The notes: a model not told the origin generated them from the sequence alone. 64,000 nucleotides of DNA from Pseudomonadota bacterium (GCA_023419375.1 JAEZYD010000047.1:186001-250000); one strand, 5' to 3'. Counted from the first letter of the stretch, positions 24,822 to 34,113 are shown. Translations and numbers: made by a program.

Positions 24822-25805
24822 ATGTCCCGCATCTATTTCAACTGCGTTCCCTTTGACAAGGGCGATGTGACCCTGGCGCTGGAATCCGGCGTGGACGGCG
24901 TTATTGTGCCGCGCAAGCATGTGGAAGAGGTTTCCGGTCTTTCGCGCTGCCCTGTGTGGGCTGCCGAAGATACCGCCATGATGGCGCTCAACGTCAAGGC
25001 TGACGAAGAAGCCGTGCTTGAACGGCTGCATAAGGGCGAGCGTGTGGTTCTGGCTCGCGGCTGGGAGGTAATACCTGTGGAAAACCTTCTGGCCCAGAGC
25101 GACAGCGTTCTGGCTGAGGCCGCTACGCTGGACGAGGCCCGCCTTGCCGCAGGAATTTTGGAACGCGGTGTGGCGGGCATTGTTGTATCCAGAGAGGCCG
25201 TGGCCGATCTCAAGACCATTGTCAGCCAGTGCAAGCTTTCGCAGGGGCATGAAGAACTGCTGCCCGCCGTGATCACCCGTGTGGAATCCGTGGGCCTCGG
25301 GCACCGCGTCTGCGCCGACACGCTCTCCATCCTGCGCAAGGGGCAGGGCATGCTGGTGGGCAATTCCAGCGCCTTTACCTTTCTTGTGCATGCGGAAACC
25401 GAGCGCAACGAATATGTTGCCGCCCGTCCCTTCAGGGTCAATGCGGGGGCCGTGCATGCCTACGTGCGCCTGCCCGGCGACAAAACCACCTATCTTGGCG
25501 AATTCAAGGCGGGGCAGGAAGTGCTGATCGTGGACGCCAACGGCGAAACCAGCCTTGCCACCCTTGGCAGGGTCAAGATTGAAGTGCGCCCCATGCTGCT
25601 GGTTGAAGCCCAGGTAACCACCGAAGACGGCGTTAAAACCGGCGCGGTATTTTTGCAGAATGCCGAAACCATCCGCCTGACCACCCCCGGCGGCGAGCCG
25701 GTGAGCGTGGTGAGCCTGAAACCCGGCGATACCGTGCTGTGCCGCCTGGACGAAGCCGGTCGCCATTTTGGCATGCGCATCCGCGAAGACATCCGGGAGA
25801 TATAG
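24822..25805 (+). CDS. 3-dehydroquinate synthase II
   Basis: A 327-residue protein unrelated to ordinary AroB. It matches the archaeal-type DHQ synthase II (AroB') in order: an N-terminal stretch (GVDGVIVPRKHVEEV), the conserved central block GHRVCADTLSILRKGQGMLVGNSSAFTFLVHAET, then VAARPFRVNAGAVHAYVRLPGDKTTYLGE and the C-terminal strand-rich region with SLKPGDTVL. The enzyme oxidatively deaminates and cyclises ADTH to 3-dehydroquinate using NAD. The ATG lies six bases after the stop of the ADTH synthase, with GGAGAAT as ribosome site. Tight coupling of the two enzymes is expected, since ADTH has no other use. Confidence 0.92.
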   Translation: MSRIYFNCVPFDKGDVTLALESGVDGVIVPRKHVEEVSGLSRCPVWAAEDTAMMALNVKADEEAVLERLHKGERVVLARGWEVIPVENLLAQSDSVLAEAATLDEARLAAGILERGVAGIVVSREAVADLKTIVSQCKLSQGHEELLPAVITRVESVGLGHRVCADTLSILRKGQGMLVGNSSAFTFLVHAETERNEYVAARPFRVNAGAVHAYVRLPGDKTTYLGEFKAGQEVLIVDANGETSLATLGRVKIEVRPMLLVEAQVTTEDGVKTGAVFLQNAETIRLTTPGGEPVSVVSLKPGDTVLCRLDEAGRHFGMRIREDIREI

Positions 25806-25806
25806 C

Positions 25807-27039
25807 ATGGACGACAGCAACAGCCACTGGCCCAAGGGCCACCCCGCAGCCGCAGCAGACCGTCAGGCAGCATCTCCGGATGAAGCGGGCGCGCGTCTTG
25901 CCGCCATCCGGCACGAGATTGACGCCGTGGATCAGGATCTGCTCGCGCTCTTTAACCAGCGGGCGGCCCTGAGCCTCGAAGTGGGACGCATCAAGGCCGA
26001 CGTGCCGGGCATTATCTTCAAGCCCCTGCGGGAGAAGGAAGTGCTGGACAGTCTCGCCACGCGCAACCCCGGCCCCCTGCCGGAGGATCATCTGCGGGCC
26101 ATCTGGCGCGAGATATTTTCATCTTCCCGTTCCTTGCAGCGGCCCCAGAATGTGGCCTATCTCGGCCCGGAAGGCACGTTTTCCTACTTTGCGGGCGTGG
26201 AGTATCTGGGCCATGCCGCCCAGTTCCGCCCCTGCAACGATATTACGCAGGTCTTTCAGGAAGTGGCTTCCGGTCAGTGCGAGCTCGGCGTGGTGCCGCT
26301 GGAAAACTCCCTTCAGGGAACCGTGGGCGTGAGCTTTGACCTGTTCCTCAAGTACGACGTGCATATTCAGGCCGAACTGTTTTCGCGCATTTCGCACTGT
26401 CTGCTGAGCAACGCGCCCTCGCTGGCCGCCGTGCGCACCGTGTATTCCCACCCCCAGCCGCTGGCCCAGTGCGGCGCGTGGCTGCGCGCCCATCTGCCCG
26501 GCGCTGGCCTTGTGCCGGTGGAATCCACCGCTGCCGCCGCCCAATATGCCGCTGGCAAGGAAGACGCGGCCGCCATCGGTCACGGCAAGCTGGCCGACCT
26601 CATGGGCATTGCCGTTCTGGCCCGCCGCATTGAGGACGAGCCCGGCAACTGGACGCGCTTTGTGATTATCGGCCCCGGCGATGCGCGCTCGGGCAGCCGC
26701 ACGGGCGGCCCCCAGCCCGGCCATACCGGCGCGGACAAAACCTCGCTGCTGTTCACCACGGCAGACAAGGCGGGCGCGCTCTCAAGCGTGCTTGACCTGC
26801 TGGCAAGCAACGGCATCAACATGCGCAAGCTGGAATCGCGCCCCCTGCGCGGCCAGCGCTGGAAATACGTTTTCTTTGCCGATGTGGAAAGTGATCTGGA
26901 AGATCCCCGCTACGCCCCCCTGCTGGAAAAACTGCACGAAGTCTGCACCAGCTTCCGCATACTGGGCAGCTACCCCACAGGGCCGCAACTGGACCGTCTT
27001 GACCTCCACTCGGAAACACCGGAGCAGCCAGCCTCATGA
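25807..27039 (+). CDS. pheA: Chorismate mutase / prephenate dehydratase
   Basis: A 410-residue fusion that turns chorismate into phenylpyruvate for phenylalanine. Residues ~30-115 are an AroQ-type chorismate mutase (RHEIDAVDQDLLALFNQRAALSLEVGRIKA). Residues ~118-300 are the dehydratase (VAYLGPEGTFSYFA, VPLENSLQGTVG and the TRF motif NWTRFVII). An ACT domain at ~310-400 (SLLFTTADKAGALSSVLDLLASNGINMRKLESRP) contains the GALxxVL and ESRP signature of phenylalanine feedback inhibition. The ATG lies one base after the stop of the previous gene. The N-terminal 25 residues are a poorly conserved tail. Confidence 0.95.
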   Translation: MDDSNSHWPKGHPAAAADRQAASPDEAGARLAAIRHEIDAVDQDLLALFNQRAALSLEVGRIKADVPGIIFKPLREKEVLDSLATRNPGPLPEDHLRAIWREIFSSSRSLQRPQNVAYLGPEGTFSYFAGVEYLGHAAQFRPCNDITQVFQEVASGQCELGVVPLENSLQGTVGVSFDLFLKYDVHIQAELFSRISHCLLSNAPSLAAVRTVYSHPQPLAQCGAWLRAHLPGAGLVPVESTAAAAQYAAGKEDAAAIGHGKLADLMGIAVLARRIEDEPGNWTRFVIIGPGDARSGSRTGGPQPGHTGADKTSLLFTTADKAGALSSVLDLLASNGINMRKLESRPLRGQRWKYVFFADVESDLEDPRYAPLLEKLHEVCTSFRILGSYPTGPQLDRLDLHSETPEQPAS

Positions 27040-28472
27040 GCCAGAACACCATTATGATTACCGAGGCCGAAAAGCAGGCCACGGCAAGCGTTACCGCACC
27101 CGCTTCTAAATCTGTTTCGCACCGCTACCTCATTGGCGCGGCGCTGGCGCAGGGTGTTTCCACGGTGCGGCACACTCTTGAAAGCCGCGACCTCGAACGC
27201 ACCCGCGCCATCCTGTGCGGGGCCGGGGCGAGCATGGAAACCCTGCCCGAAAGCACACAAGCCTCCGGCGCGTGGCGCGTGACGGGTATGGGCGGTAAGC
27301 CGCTCGGCGGCGCAACGGGCGATCCCCTTTCCTGCGATGTGGAAGAATCCGGCACCACATGTCGGCTGCTCACCGCCGTGCTGGCCGCTGGCGAGGGCGA
27401 ATTTCGCATACACGGCGCACCGCGCATGCACGAACGCCCCATCGCAGAACTCACCGACGCCCTCAAAAAGCTGGGCCTTGCGGTCACCTTTGAGGGCAAG
27501 CCCGACTGTCCGCCTCTGGTGCTGCACGCCAAGGGCCTCAACCCTGCCCTGTGCGGGGGCGAGGTGACCCTGGGCATGGATATTTCGAGCCAGTATTTTT
27601 CGGGTCTGTTGCTGGCGGCTCCCATGGGGCCTGCGCCCTTGTCCGTAACACTTGGCGGGCAGAAAGCCGTTTCCTGGCCCTATGTGGGGCTGACCTTGCA
27701 ATGCCTGACCGACTACGGCATCCGCTTTGACGTGGAAACCCGCAGCGAGGCCGATGCCCCGTGGGAAATGCTGCCTCCCGGCGCATGGCGCGAACTCAAG
27801 GCAGCGCATCCCGGCTGCCTGCGCGTGACAGTCCATCCCGGCGAGTACCGGGCGGGCGACTACACCGTTGAAGGCGACTGGTCTGGCGCGTCCTATCTGC
27901 TGGCCGCTGGCGCACTGGGCCTCAAGCCCGTGAGGGTTGAAGGTTTGCGCACGGATTCCCTGCAGGGCGACCGCGCCATGCTGGGCATTTTGCAGCGCAT
28001 GGGCGCGCGCATGACCATGACGGAGGATTCCGTCACCGTGTACCCCTCCGCCCTTCATGGCGTGGAGCTGGACATGGGCGACTGCCCCGACCTCGTGCCC
28101 ACCGTGGCCGTGCTGGCGGCCTTTGCGCAGGGTTCCACGCGCATCAGCAATGTGGCCCATCTGCGTTATAAAGAATCGGATCGCATCAACGCCCCTGCGC
28201 AGGAGCTTGCCAAGGCTGGCGTGGTCATTGACCAGCTTTCCGACGGCATGCTCATTCACGGCCTGGCCGGACGCGGCAACGGCAAGCCGGACTGTCCGCG
28301 TTTGCCCGAGGGCGTTTGCCTCTCGGCCCACAACGACCACCGCATCGCCATGTCCCTGGCCCTGCTGGGGCTGCGCCAGCCTGAAACAAACGTGCGAGAC
28401 CTGCTGGACGACCCTCTGGTGGTGCGCAAATCCTTTCCGCAATTCTGGAATATCTGGGAGCAACTGGCATGA
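27036..28472 (+). CDS. aroA: 5-enolpyruvylshikimate-3-phosphate synthase
   Basis: A 478-residue two-domain enzyme that joins shikimate 3-phosphate and PEP, the target of glyphosate. Recognised sites are APASKSVSHRYLIGAALA near the N-terminus, the DVEESGTTCRLLTA segment (about residue 103, replacing the GNAGTAMR-type loop of the E. coli enzyme), RYKESDRI (about 377) and NDHRIAMSLALLGL (about 430). It is about 50 residues longer than the E. coli protein. The variant PEP loop suggests the more divergent AroA class, though glyphosate response cannot be predicted. The ATG overlaps the pheA stop by four bases. Confidence 0.93.
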   Translation: MSQNTIMITEAEKQATASVTAPASKSVSHRYLIGAALAQGVSTVRHTLESRDLERTRAILCGAGASMETLPESTQASGAWRVTGMGGKPLGGATGDPLSCDVEESGTTCRLLTAVLAAGEGEFRIHGAPRMHERPIAELTDALKKLGLAVTFEGKPDCPPLVLHAKGLNPALCGGEVTLGMDISSQYFSGLLLAAPMGPAPLSVTLGGQKAVSWPYVGLTLQCLTDYGIRFDVETRSEADAPWEMLPPGAWRELKAAHPGCLRVTVHPGEYRAGDYTVEGDWSGASYLLAAGALGLKPVRVEGLRTDSLQGDRAMLGILQRMGARMTMTEDSVTVYPSALHGVELDMGDCPDLVPTVAVLAAFAQGSTRISNVAHLRYKESDRINAPAQELAKAGVVIDQLSDGMLIHGLAGRGNGKPDCPRLPEGVCLSAHNDHRIAMSLALLGLRQPETNVRDLLDDPLVVRKSFPQFWNIWEQLA

Positions 28473-29341
28473 ACGGCAATCACGGCAGCAACGGCGTCCC
28501 TGCCGCCCAGAACGGCGGGGAATCCGCCGCGGAGGATGGATTTGACGGCTTTACCGGCTTTTGCCCGCGCAATCCCGTAAAAACCGTCATTGTTGGCTCC
28601 ACTGGCCGCATGGGCGACATGCTGCTGGCCCGCGCCAAGGCGGCAGGGCTGAACGTGGCGGGCGTGGACGTGCCCCTGACGCCCGAAACTCTGGCTCCCG
28701 CCTGCGCGGGGGCCGATCTGGCCATCATTTGCGTTCCCGCCGCTGTATTCAACGAGGTTATTGCTACGGTCTGCCCGCATCTGCCACCCACGGCGGTGCT
28801 GGCGGACATAACATCGGTAAAGGAAATCCCGCTGCAACAGATGGAAAAGGCCTGGGCCGGGCCTGTGGTGGGCACGCATCCCCTCTTTGGCCCCAAGCCC
28901 GACCCGCAGGCGGACCAGCCCGTGGCCATTGTGCCGGGGGCCCATGCGGGGCAAGATCATGTGGAGCTGGCCTCGGGATTTTTTACAGCCCTTGGCTGCC
29001 GTGTTTTCTGCACCACAGCGGAAAAACACGACAAAGCCATGGCCAGCATCCAGAACATGAACTTCATCACCAGCCTGGCGTACTTTGCCCTGCTGGCGGA
29101 GCATGAGGACCTGCTGCCCTTTCTTACGCCTTCGTTCCGCCGCCGCCAGAACGCGGCCCGCAAAATGCTGACGGAAGACGCGCGCATGTTCGCTGGCCTG
29201 TTTGAGGCCAATCCATATAGCTACGAAGCTGTGCGCCAGTACCGGCAGATGCTCAACCTCGCCGCCGCTGGCGATATTGACCTGCTCTGCCAGCGCGCCC
29301 GCTGGTGGTGGCAGGAGGATGCGGACCACAAAAAAACATAG
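28469..29341 (+). CDS. tyrA: Prephenate dehydrogenase
   Basis: A 290-residue protein. After a Gly/Asn/Ala-rich 35-residue tail comes the Rossmann nucleotide site VIVGSTGRMGDMLLARA, then LADITSVKEIPLQQM and VGTHPLFGPKP, where the His contacts prephenate. The C-terminal helical domain includes EKHDKAMASIQNMNF and FRRRQNAARKMLTED. It makes 4-hydroxyphenylpyruvate for tyrosine. There is no fused chorismate mutase; that activity comes from pheA upstream. The ATG overlaps the aroA stop by four bases. It is the last aromatic gene of the operon; no trp gene follows. Confidence 0.92.
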   Translation: MNGNHGSNGVPAAQNGGESAAEDGFDGFTGFCPRNPVKTVIVGSTGRMGDMLLARAKAAGLNVAGVDVPLTPETLAPACAGADLAIICVPAAVFNEVIATVCPHLPPTAVLADITSVKEIPLQQMEKAWAGPVVGTHPLFGPKPDPQADQPVAIVPGAHAGQDHVELASGFFTALGCRVFCTTAEKHDKAMASIQNMNFITSLAYFALLAEHEDLLPFLTPSFRRRQNAARKMLTEDARMFAGLFEANPYSYEAVRQYRQMLNLAAAGDIDLLCQRARWWWQEDADHKKT

Positions 29342-29423
29342 TATACGCATGGCAAGACATGGTTCGGGAGCGCAAGGCTTGTTGCCTGGCGTGGCCTGAT
29401 GCCGTAATCCGCTGGAGTTGCCC

Positions 29424-30467
29424 GTGGCTACACAGCCAATCAAGCCTATCGCCTTTTACCTGCCGCAGTTCCACCCGATCCCCGAAAATGATTGCTGGTG
29501 GGGTAAAGGTTTTACAGAATGGACCAACGTGCGCGCAGCGCGGCCCCAATTTACTGGCCACTACCAGCCGCATGAGCCCCATCCGTCAATAGGCTGGTAC
29601 GACCTGCGCGACAGGTATTTTTTGCGCCGTCAGCATGCCCTGGCCGCCCAATACGGCATTTATGGATTCTGCTACTATTACTACTGGTTTAACGACCACT
29701 CTCTGCTTGAAACCCCGTTGCTGCGCATTCGCGAGGATGCCAGTATTACGCTTCCTTTTTGCCTGTGCTGGGCAAACGAGGCATGGACGCGGGCATGGTA
29801 CGGGCAAAACAAGCAGGTACTGCTGAACAATGACTATTCTGAATCCACCATGCGCGGCTTCATGGCCAGCATTCTGCCCTACCTGCGCCACGAGCGTTAT
29901 ATTCTGGCAGGTAATAGCCCACTGCTGCTTGTTTACCGCCCAGAGGACATTCCCAATTGTTCGCATTGGGCTGAGGTATGGCGCGACATGGCGCAGCAGG
30001 CGGGGCTTGCGGGGCTGTACCTGGTGGGGGTGGAAGCCCTGACAATGGGGGTGCCGCCACAGGAATACGGCTTTGATGCCACAGTGCGCTTTGCGCCTGA
30101 CTGGAGCTGCGTCCAGCGCACCCAAATTGCCGGAAACCCGCAAAAATGCTGCGACTACCCCGGCACTGCCGCCGCCATGCTGCACAGGCCCGCTGTAAGC
30201 TACACGCGCTACACAACGGTCTTTCCCTCATGGGACAACTCCCCCCGTTATCACGCTAATTCCATTGCCTTTCTCAATGCAAATCCCGGCGCTTTTCGCC
30301 GAGTGACGGAAGTAGCCATAGAGGAAGTACGCCGCGCCCAAAGGCCAGAACCTTTTTTGTTCATCAACGCCTGGAATGAGTGGGGCGAGGGCTGTCATCT
30401 TGAGCCCGACAAAAAATATGGCTTTGCATGGCTCGAAGCCATGCAGGCCGCCCTGAACACTGCGTAA
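29424..30467 (+). CDS. WbsX-like (GH99-like domain) protein
   Basis: A 347-residue protein with the WbsX family hallmarks: IAFYLPQFHPIPENDCWWGKG near the start, then FTEWTNV, AAQYGIYGFCYYYYWF (about residue 76), FCLCWANEAWTRAW and the C-terminal NAWNEWGEGCHLEPD. WbsX proteins carry a GH99-like TIM-barrel domain and occur in O-antigen and glycan loci; they are assumed to transfer or trim sugars. I chose GTG 29424 because GGAG sits six bases in front; TTG 29418 would be too close. It lies 82 bases after tyrA with no visible terminator, so read-through from the aro operon is possible, and a terminator follows. The link to aromatic metabolism is probably accidental. Confidence 0.8.
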   Translation: MATQPIKPIAFYLPQFHPIPENDCWWGKGFTEWTNVRAARPQFTGHYQPHEPHPSIGWYDLRDRYFLRRQHALAAQYGIYGFCYYYYWFNDHSLLETPLLRIREDASITLPFCLCWANEAWTRAWYGQNKQVLLNNDYSESTMRGFMASILPYLRHERYILAGNSPLLLVYRPEDIPNCSHWAEVWRDMAQQAGLAGLYLVGVEALTMGVPPQEYGFDATVRFAPDWSCVQRTQIAGNPQKCCDYPGTAAAMLHRPAVSYTRYTTVFPSWDNSPRYHANSIAFLNANPGAFRRVTEVAIEEVRRAQRPEPFLFINAWNEWGEGCHLEPDKKYGFAWLEAMQAALNTA

Positions 30468-30488
30468 CCATGTGAATATCAGCTTACC

Positions 30489-30518
30489 TGCCCGCCAGTT
30501 CTCTGACGGGCATATTTT
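30489..30518 (+). terminator. Terminator after the WbsX-like gene
   Basis: TGCCCG and CGGGCA, with an inner CAG/CTG pair, form a hairpin followed by TATTTTTT. It separates this gene from the flagellar cluster. Confidence 0.8.
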
Positions 30519-30575
30519 TTGCTATTGCCTGGTCAAAGCGCTTTGCAGCGCCAACCAAGCCAGGGTGGTAAGAAC

Positions 30576-31655
30576 ATGTTCGGTTCGCAGCAAGATCCAA
30601 GCAGAACAGAAAAAGCCTCTCCAAAACGCGTCAGCAAACAGCGCGAGGAAGGCAATGTTCCCAAAGCCCCGGAGCTTGGCAAGGCCGTGAGTCTGCTGGG
30701 GGGCATGTGTATTCTTTATGCCTGGATCGGCCCCATGACCGACAATATCAAGCGCTTGTTCCGCCACTTTCTCAGCCACTCGTGGGAGTTCGATCCCAAC
30801 CCCGAAAACGTCTACAGCCTGAGCATTGACGTCACGCTTGAGATTGCCCGCATGATCATGCCAATCCTGCTGACTCTGGGCTTTCTGGCCTTTCTGGCGC
30901 AGCGCTTACAGGTGGGCAAACTCTGGACAACCAAGGTGATGCGCCCCAACCTGAAGCGCTTCAACATCGTTCAGGGACTCAAGCAGATGCTGGCCTCGCC
31001 GCAAACAGCCCTGCGCACCATCAAGAGCCTGCTGTTTTCGCTTGTGCTCGGCCTTATCCCTGGCTGGATCATCTTCAAGGAGCATCAGAATTTTCTGCCC
31101 ATGTACTACGCCAGCACAGAGGGCGTGGCGACCTACATGCTGCAAATGGCCTTCAAGCTGACCAGCTACGCGCTGCTGCCCATCATTGCCATTGCCGTTT
31201 TTGACGTATGGCAGTCGCACTATGCCTATAACGAAGGCATGAAGATGACCAAATCAGAAGTGAAGGACGAGCAGAAGCAGGCGGAAGGCGACCCCGTGGT
31301 CAAGGGGCAGCAACGCAGAAAAATGATGGAAATGATGAGCAAGCGCATGCTGGCCGACGTGCCCAAGGCCGATGTGGTGGTTACAAACCCCACGCACATA
31401 GCCGTGGCCCTGAGCTATAACACCTCGGAAGCTCCCGCGCCCATCGTGCTTGCCAAGGGCGCAGACCATCTGGCCGAAAAAATCAAGGAAATAGCCCGCG
31501 AAAACAGGATTCCCATTCGCGAAAACGTGCCTCTGGCACGGGCTTTGTATAAGTCCACCGAGGTGGGCGACATGATTCCCGAAGAGCTTTACAAAGCAGT
31601 GGCTGCCGTGCTGGCCAGCATCTGGAAGCTCAAGCCCAAGGCGGCAAGGCCCTAG
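30576..31655 (+). CDS. flhB: Flagellar export switch protein FlhB
   Basis: A 359-residue protein of the flagellar type III export gate. The N-terminal part has four membrane helices after the motif RTEKASPKRVSKQREEGNVPKAPEL. The cytoplasmic domain contains the self-cleavage site NPTH (near residue 271) within VVTNPTHIAVAL, which switches export from hook to filament substrates, and ends with IRENVPLARALYKSTEVGDMIPEELYKAVAAVLA. The start ATG 30576 is preceded by GGTAAGAAC, a modest ribosome site. It heads the cluster flhB-flhA-flhF-flhG-fliA-cheY. Confidence 0.95.
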   Translation: MFGSQQDPSRTEKASPKRVSKQREEGNVPKAPELGKAVSLLGGMCILYAWIGPMTDNIKRLFRHFLSHSWEFDPNPENVYSLSIDVTLEIARMIMPILLTLGFLAFLAQRLQVGKLWTTKVMRPNLKRFNIVQGLKQMLASPQTALRTIKSLLFSLVLGLIPGWIIFKEHQNFLPMYYASTEGVATYMLQMAFKLTSYALLPIIAIAVFDVWQSHYAYNEGMKMTKSEVKDEQKQAEGDPVVKGQQRRKMMEMMSKRMLADVPKADVVVTNPTHIAVALSYNTSEAPAPIVLAKGADHLAEKIKEIARENRIPIRENVPLARALYKSTEVGDMIPEELYKAVAAVLASIWKLKPKAARP

Positions 31656-31738
31656 AAAGGCAAGGAATTTTTCCATCTTGTCCATACGTACCAGGGTAAA
31701 CCCGCTTTCGGGAACCAACGCAGAGAGGTGTCATAAAA

Positions 31739-33838
31739 ATGGCTGCCGCAGTAATACCCCAGCTTGATTACGCTCGATTTTCAAAAAACGGCGAAATATT
31801 TCTTGCAGCCGGCGTGGTCATCATCCTGTTTGTCATGCTGGTGCCTCTGCCCACGTTTTTTCTCGATTTCATGCTTTGCATCAGTATTTCCATTTCGCTG
31901 CTGGTACTTGTAACCACCATGTTCATGACCTCGCCGCTGGAATTTACCATTTTTCCTTCGCTGCTGCTGGTCACGACACTTCTGAGGCTGGCGCTCAACG
32001 TGGCGTCCACCCGTCTTATTCTGCTCAACGGCAATATGGGCGCAAACGCCGCGGGTGAAGTCATCCGCGCGTTCGGCCAGTTTGTTGTGGGCGGCAGTTA
32101 CGTTGTGGGCGCCGTTATCTTCATGATCCTGTTCATTCTGAACAAAACAGTTATCACGGCTGGTACCACACGCATCGCGGAAGTGGCGGCCCGCTTCACC
32201 TTGGACGCCATGCCCGGCAAACAGATGGCCATTGAAGCCGACCTCAACGCCGGTTTGCTGGATGAAGAACAGGCCAATGCCCGCCGTGCGGCCTTGCGCA
32301 AGGAAGCAGACTTTTACGGCGCCATGGACGGTGCCTGCAAATTTGTTTCGGGCGACGTGAACGCAGGCATGTTCATCACGCTGGTGAACCTTGTGGGCGG
32401 CATCATCATTGGCATGGTCCAGAAGGATATGGACTGGAACACAGCCCTCACCACCTATTCCCTGCTGACCATCGGTGACGGTCTGGTTTCCACCATACCT
32501 TCCATCATTGTTTCCACCGGCACAGGCCTGCTGGTTTCGCGCGCCGCCTCTGAAGCCAAGATGGGCGAAGAATTTCTGGCCCAGCTTACCTTCAACAGCC
32601 GCGCGCTCAAGATGGTTTCGGCCGTGTTGCTGCTGTTCGCACTGGTTCCCGGCCTGCCGACCATCCCCTTCCTCTGCATTTCGGCCCTTATCTTTGTGGT
32701 GAGCCGCCTCACGGAAAACAAGGATCAGGAGGCCGCCAACAAGGCAAAGGAAGACAAGAAAAAGAAAAGCGGTTCCGGCACCGCCGACACGCCGGAAGAA
32801 GTGCAGGCCTTGCTGCCGCTCGATACTCTTGAGCTTGAAGTGGGTTACGGCCTCATCCCCCTGGTGGACGAAGAACAGAGCGGCAACCTGCTGGCCCGCA
32901 TCCGCTCCATACGCCGACAGTTCGCGCTGGACATGGGCGTGGTCATCCCCTCGCTGCACCTGCGCGATAACCTTCAGCTCAAGCCCGGCCAGTACGCTCT
33001 GCTTATCAAGGGCAATCAGGTGGCTTCGGCAGAAATTCTGGTCGATCACTTTCTGGCCATGGATCCCGGCAACGTGACCACCAAGATCAGCGGCATTGAA
33101 ACGCGCGAGCCTGCCTTTAACCTGCCTGCCCTGTGGATTCCCGACAGCCAGCGCGAGGAGGCCATGCTTGCGGGCTACACGGTGGTTGACCCGGCCACGG
33201 TTATCGCCACGCATCTGACGGAAGTGTTCAAACGTCAGCTGGCCGACTTTCTTGACCGTCAGGGCGTGCAGGGGCTGCTGGACACGGTCGCCAAGCATTC
33301 ACCCAAGGCAGTGGAAGACCTGGTGCCCAACGTGCTGCCCCTTGGCGTGGTGCAGAAAGTGCTGCAACTGCTGGTGCGTGAAAGCGTCAGCATACGTGAC
33401 ATGCTCACCATTGTGGAAACTCTGGGCGACTTTGGCTCAAGCGTCAAAAATCCCGACACGCTGGCGGAATATGTGCGCGAAAAGCTCTCCCGCGCCATTG
33501 TGCGGCCCTATCTGGACAGCCAGGGAACGCTTTCTGTGCTGACCCTTGCGCCCAATGCCGAGCGGCTGGTGCAGGAAGGCATTCGCCATGCCGACAACGG
33601 CGTGACCTTCCTCTCCATGAATCCGGCTGTGGCCCAGCGCCTGGTGAACAATATCAGCACGGCTGCCGACAATGCGGTGAATACCGATGCCCAGCCCGTA
33701 CTGCTGGTGACGCCGCTCATCCGCCCGCATCTGGCCCAGATTGTCACGCGTTTCCTGCCCACGGTGCCGGTCATCTCGCAGGCGGAGATTCCACCTGACA
33801 TCCGGCTGCAATCGGTGGGCGTGGTAAGCGCCGAATAA
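31739..33838 (+). CDS. flhA: Flagellar export gate protein FlhA
   Basis: A 699-residue protein, the expected length for FlhA. The N-terminal ~330 residues hold about eight membrane helices including the conserved loop AGTTRIAEVAARFTLDAMPGKQMAIEADLNAGLLDEEQANARR, which couples export to the proton gradient. The C-terminal half is the cytoplasmic docking domain for late substrates and chaperones (LPLDTLELEVGYGLIPLVDEEQ, PNVLPLGVVQKVLQ LLVRESVSIRDM). The ribosome site is AGAGGTG. The gap to flhB is 83 bases and a terminator follows, so flhBA may form a unit separate from flhF. Confidence 0.96.
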   Translation: MAAAVIPQLDYARFSKNGEIFLAAGVVIILFVMLVPLPTFFLDFMLCISISISLLVLVTTMFMTSPLEFTIFPSLLLVTTLLRLALNVASTRLILLNGNMGANAAGEVIRAFGQFVVGGSYVVGAVIFMILFILNKTVITAGTTRIAEVAARFTLDAMPGKQMAIEADLNAGLLDEEQANARRAALRKEADFYGAMDGACKFVSGDVNAGMFITLVNLVGGIIIGMVQKDMDWNTALTTYSLLTIGDGLVSTIPSIIVSTGTGLLVSRAASEAKMGEEFLAQLTFNSRALKMVSAVLLLFALVPGLPTIPFLCISALIFVVSRLTENKDQEAANKAKEDKKKKSGSGTADTPEEVQALLPLDTLELEVGYGLIPLVDEEQSGNLLARIRSIRRQFALDMGVVIPSLHLRDNLQLKPGQYALLIKGNQVASAEILVDHFLAMDPGNVTTKISGIETREPAFNLPALWIPDSQREEAMLAGYTVVDPATVIATHLTEVFKRQLADFLDRQGVQGLLDTVAKHSPKAVEDLVPNVLPLGVVQKVLQLLVRESVSIRDMLTIVETLGDFGSSVKNPDTLAEYVREKLSRAIVRPYLDSQGTLSVLTLAPNAERLVQEGIRHADNGVTFLSMNPAVAQRLVNNISTAADNAVNTDAQPVLLVTPLIRPHLAQIVTRFLPTVPVISQAEIPPDIRLQSVGVVSAE

Positions 33839-33859
33839 TCCGACTCTCCCAAATGCTAC

Positions 33860-33900
33860 GCGGCGCTCCGACCTTTGTGTCAGAGCGCCGCTTTATTGTT
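33860..33900 (+). terminator. Terminator after flhA
   Basis: GCGGCGCTC (33860-33868) pairs perfectly with GAGCGCCGC (33883-33891) and is followed by TTTATTGTTT. Confidence 0.85.
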
Positions 33901-33952
33901 TATATTCCTTTCCAGCTATCAGGATTCGTTGCCTTTTACTCTCTCAACCGCT

Positions 33953-34009
33953 AGTATCGGCTATGGCAAAAGCTGTGTTCCCGTGATTGTAATCGCCTGG
34001 GCCGATACT
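33953..34009. repeat. 9-bp inverted repeat next to the flhF promoter
   Basis: AGTATCGGC (33953-33961) and GCCGATACT (34001-34009) are perfect reverse complements with 39 bases between them. The right half ends 12 bases before the -24 element of the sigma-54 promoter. They could be a pair of activator or repressor half-sites, or a chance match. Confidence 0.5.
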
Positions 34010-34020
34010 GCCCCAAAAGT

Positions 34021-34036
34021 TGGCCCCGAATTTGCA
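34021..34036 (+). promoter_or_regulatory. Sigma-54 promoter of flhF
   Basis: TGGCCCCGAATTTGCA matches the -24/-12 consensus with 10 bases between GG and GC. It lies about 80 bases before flhF and after the flhA terminator, so it would drive flhF-flhG and perhaps fliA and cheY. Confidence 0.75.
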
Positions 34037-34113
34037 AATACAGGTCTGTCGTCAAACAAACGGCACTGATGCGCCGCTGGGCGATATTGAACCGTTAGGC
34101 AAAGGAATGGGCC

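Noticed and set aside
30531..30551. Possible sigma-54 promoter before flhB (TGGTCAAAGCGCTTTGCA)
   Set aside because: The invariant GG and GC are 12 bases apart instead of 10.
33875..34069. 64-codon frame between flhA and flhF
   Set aside because: It runs through the flhA terminator, the inverted repeat and the sigma-54 promoter and has no ribosome site.
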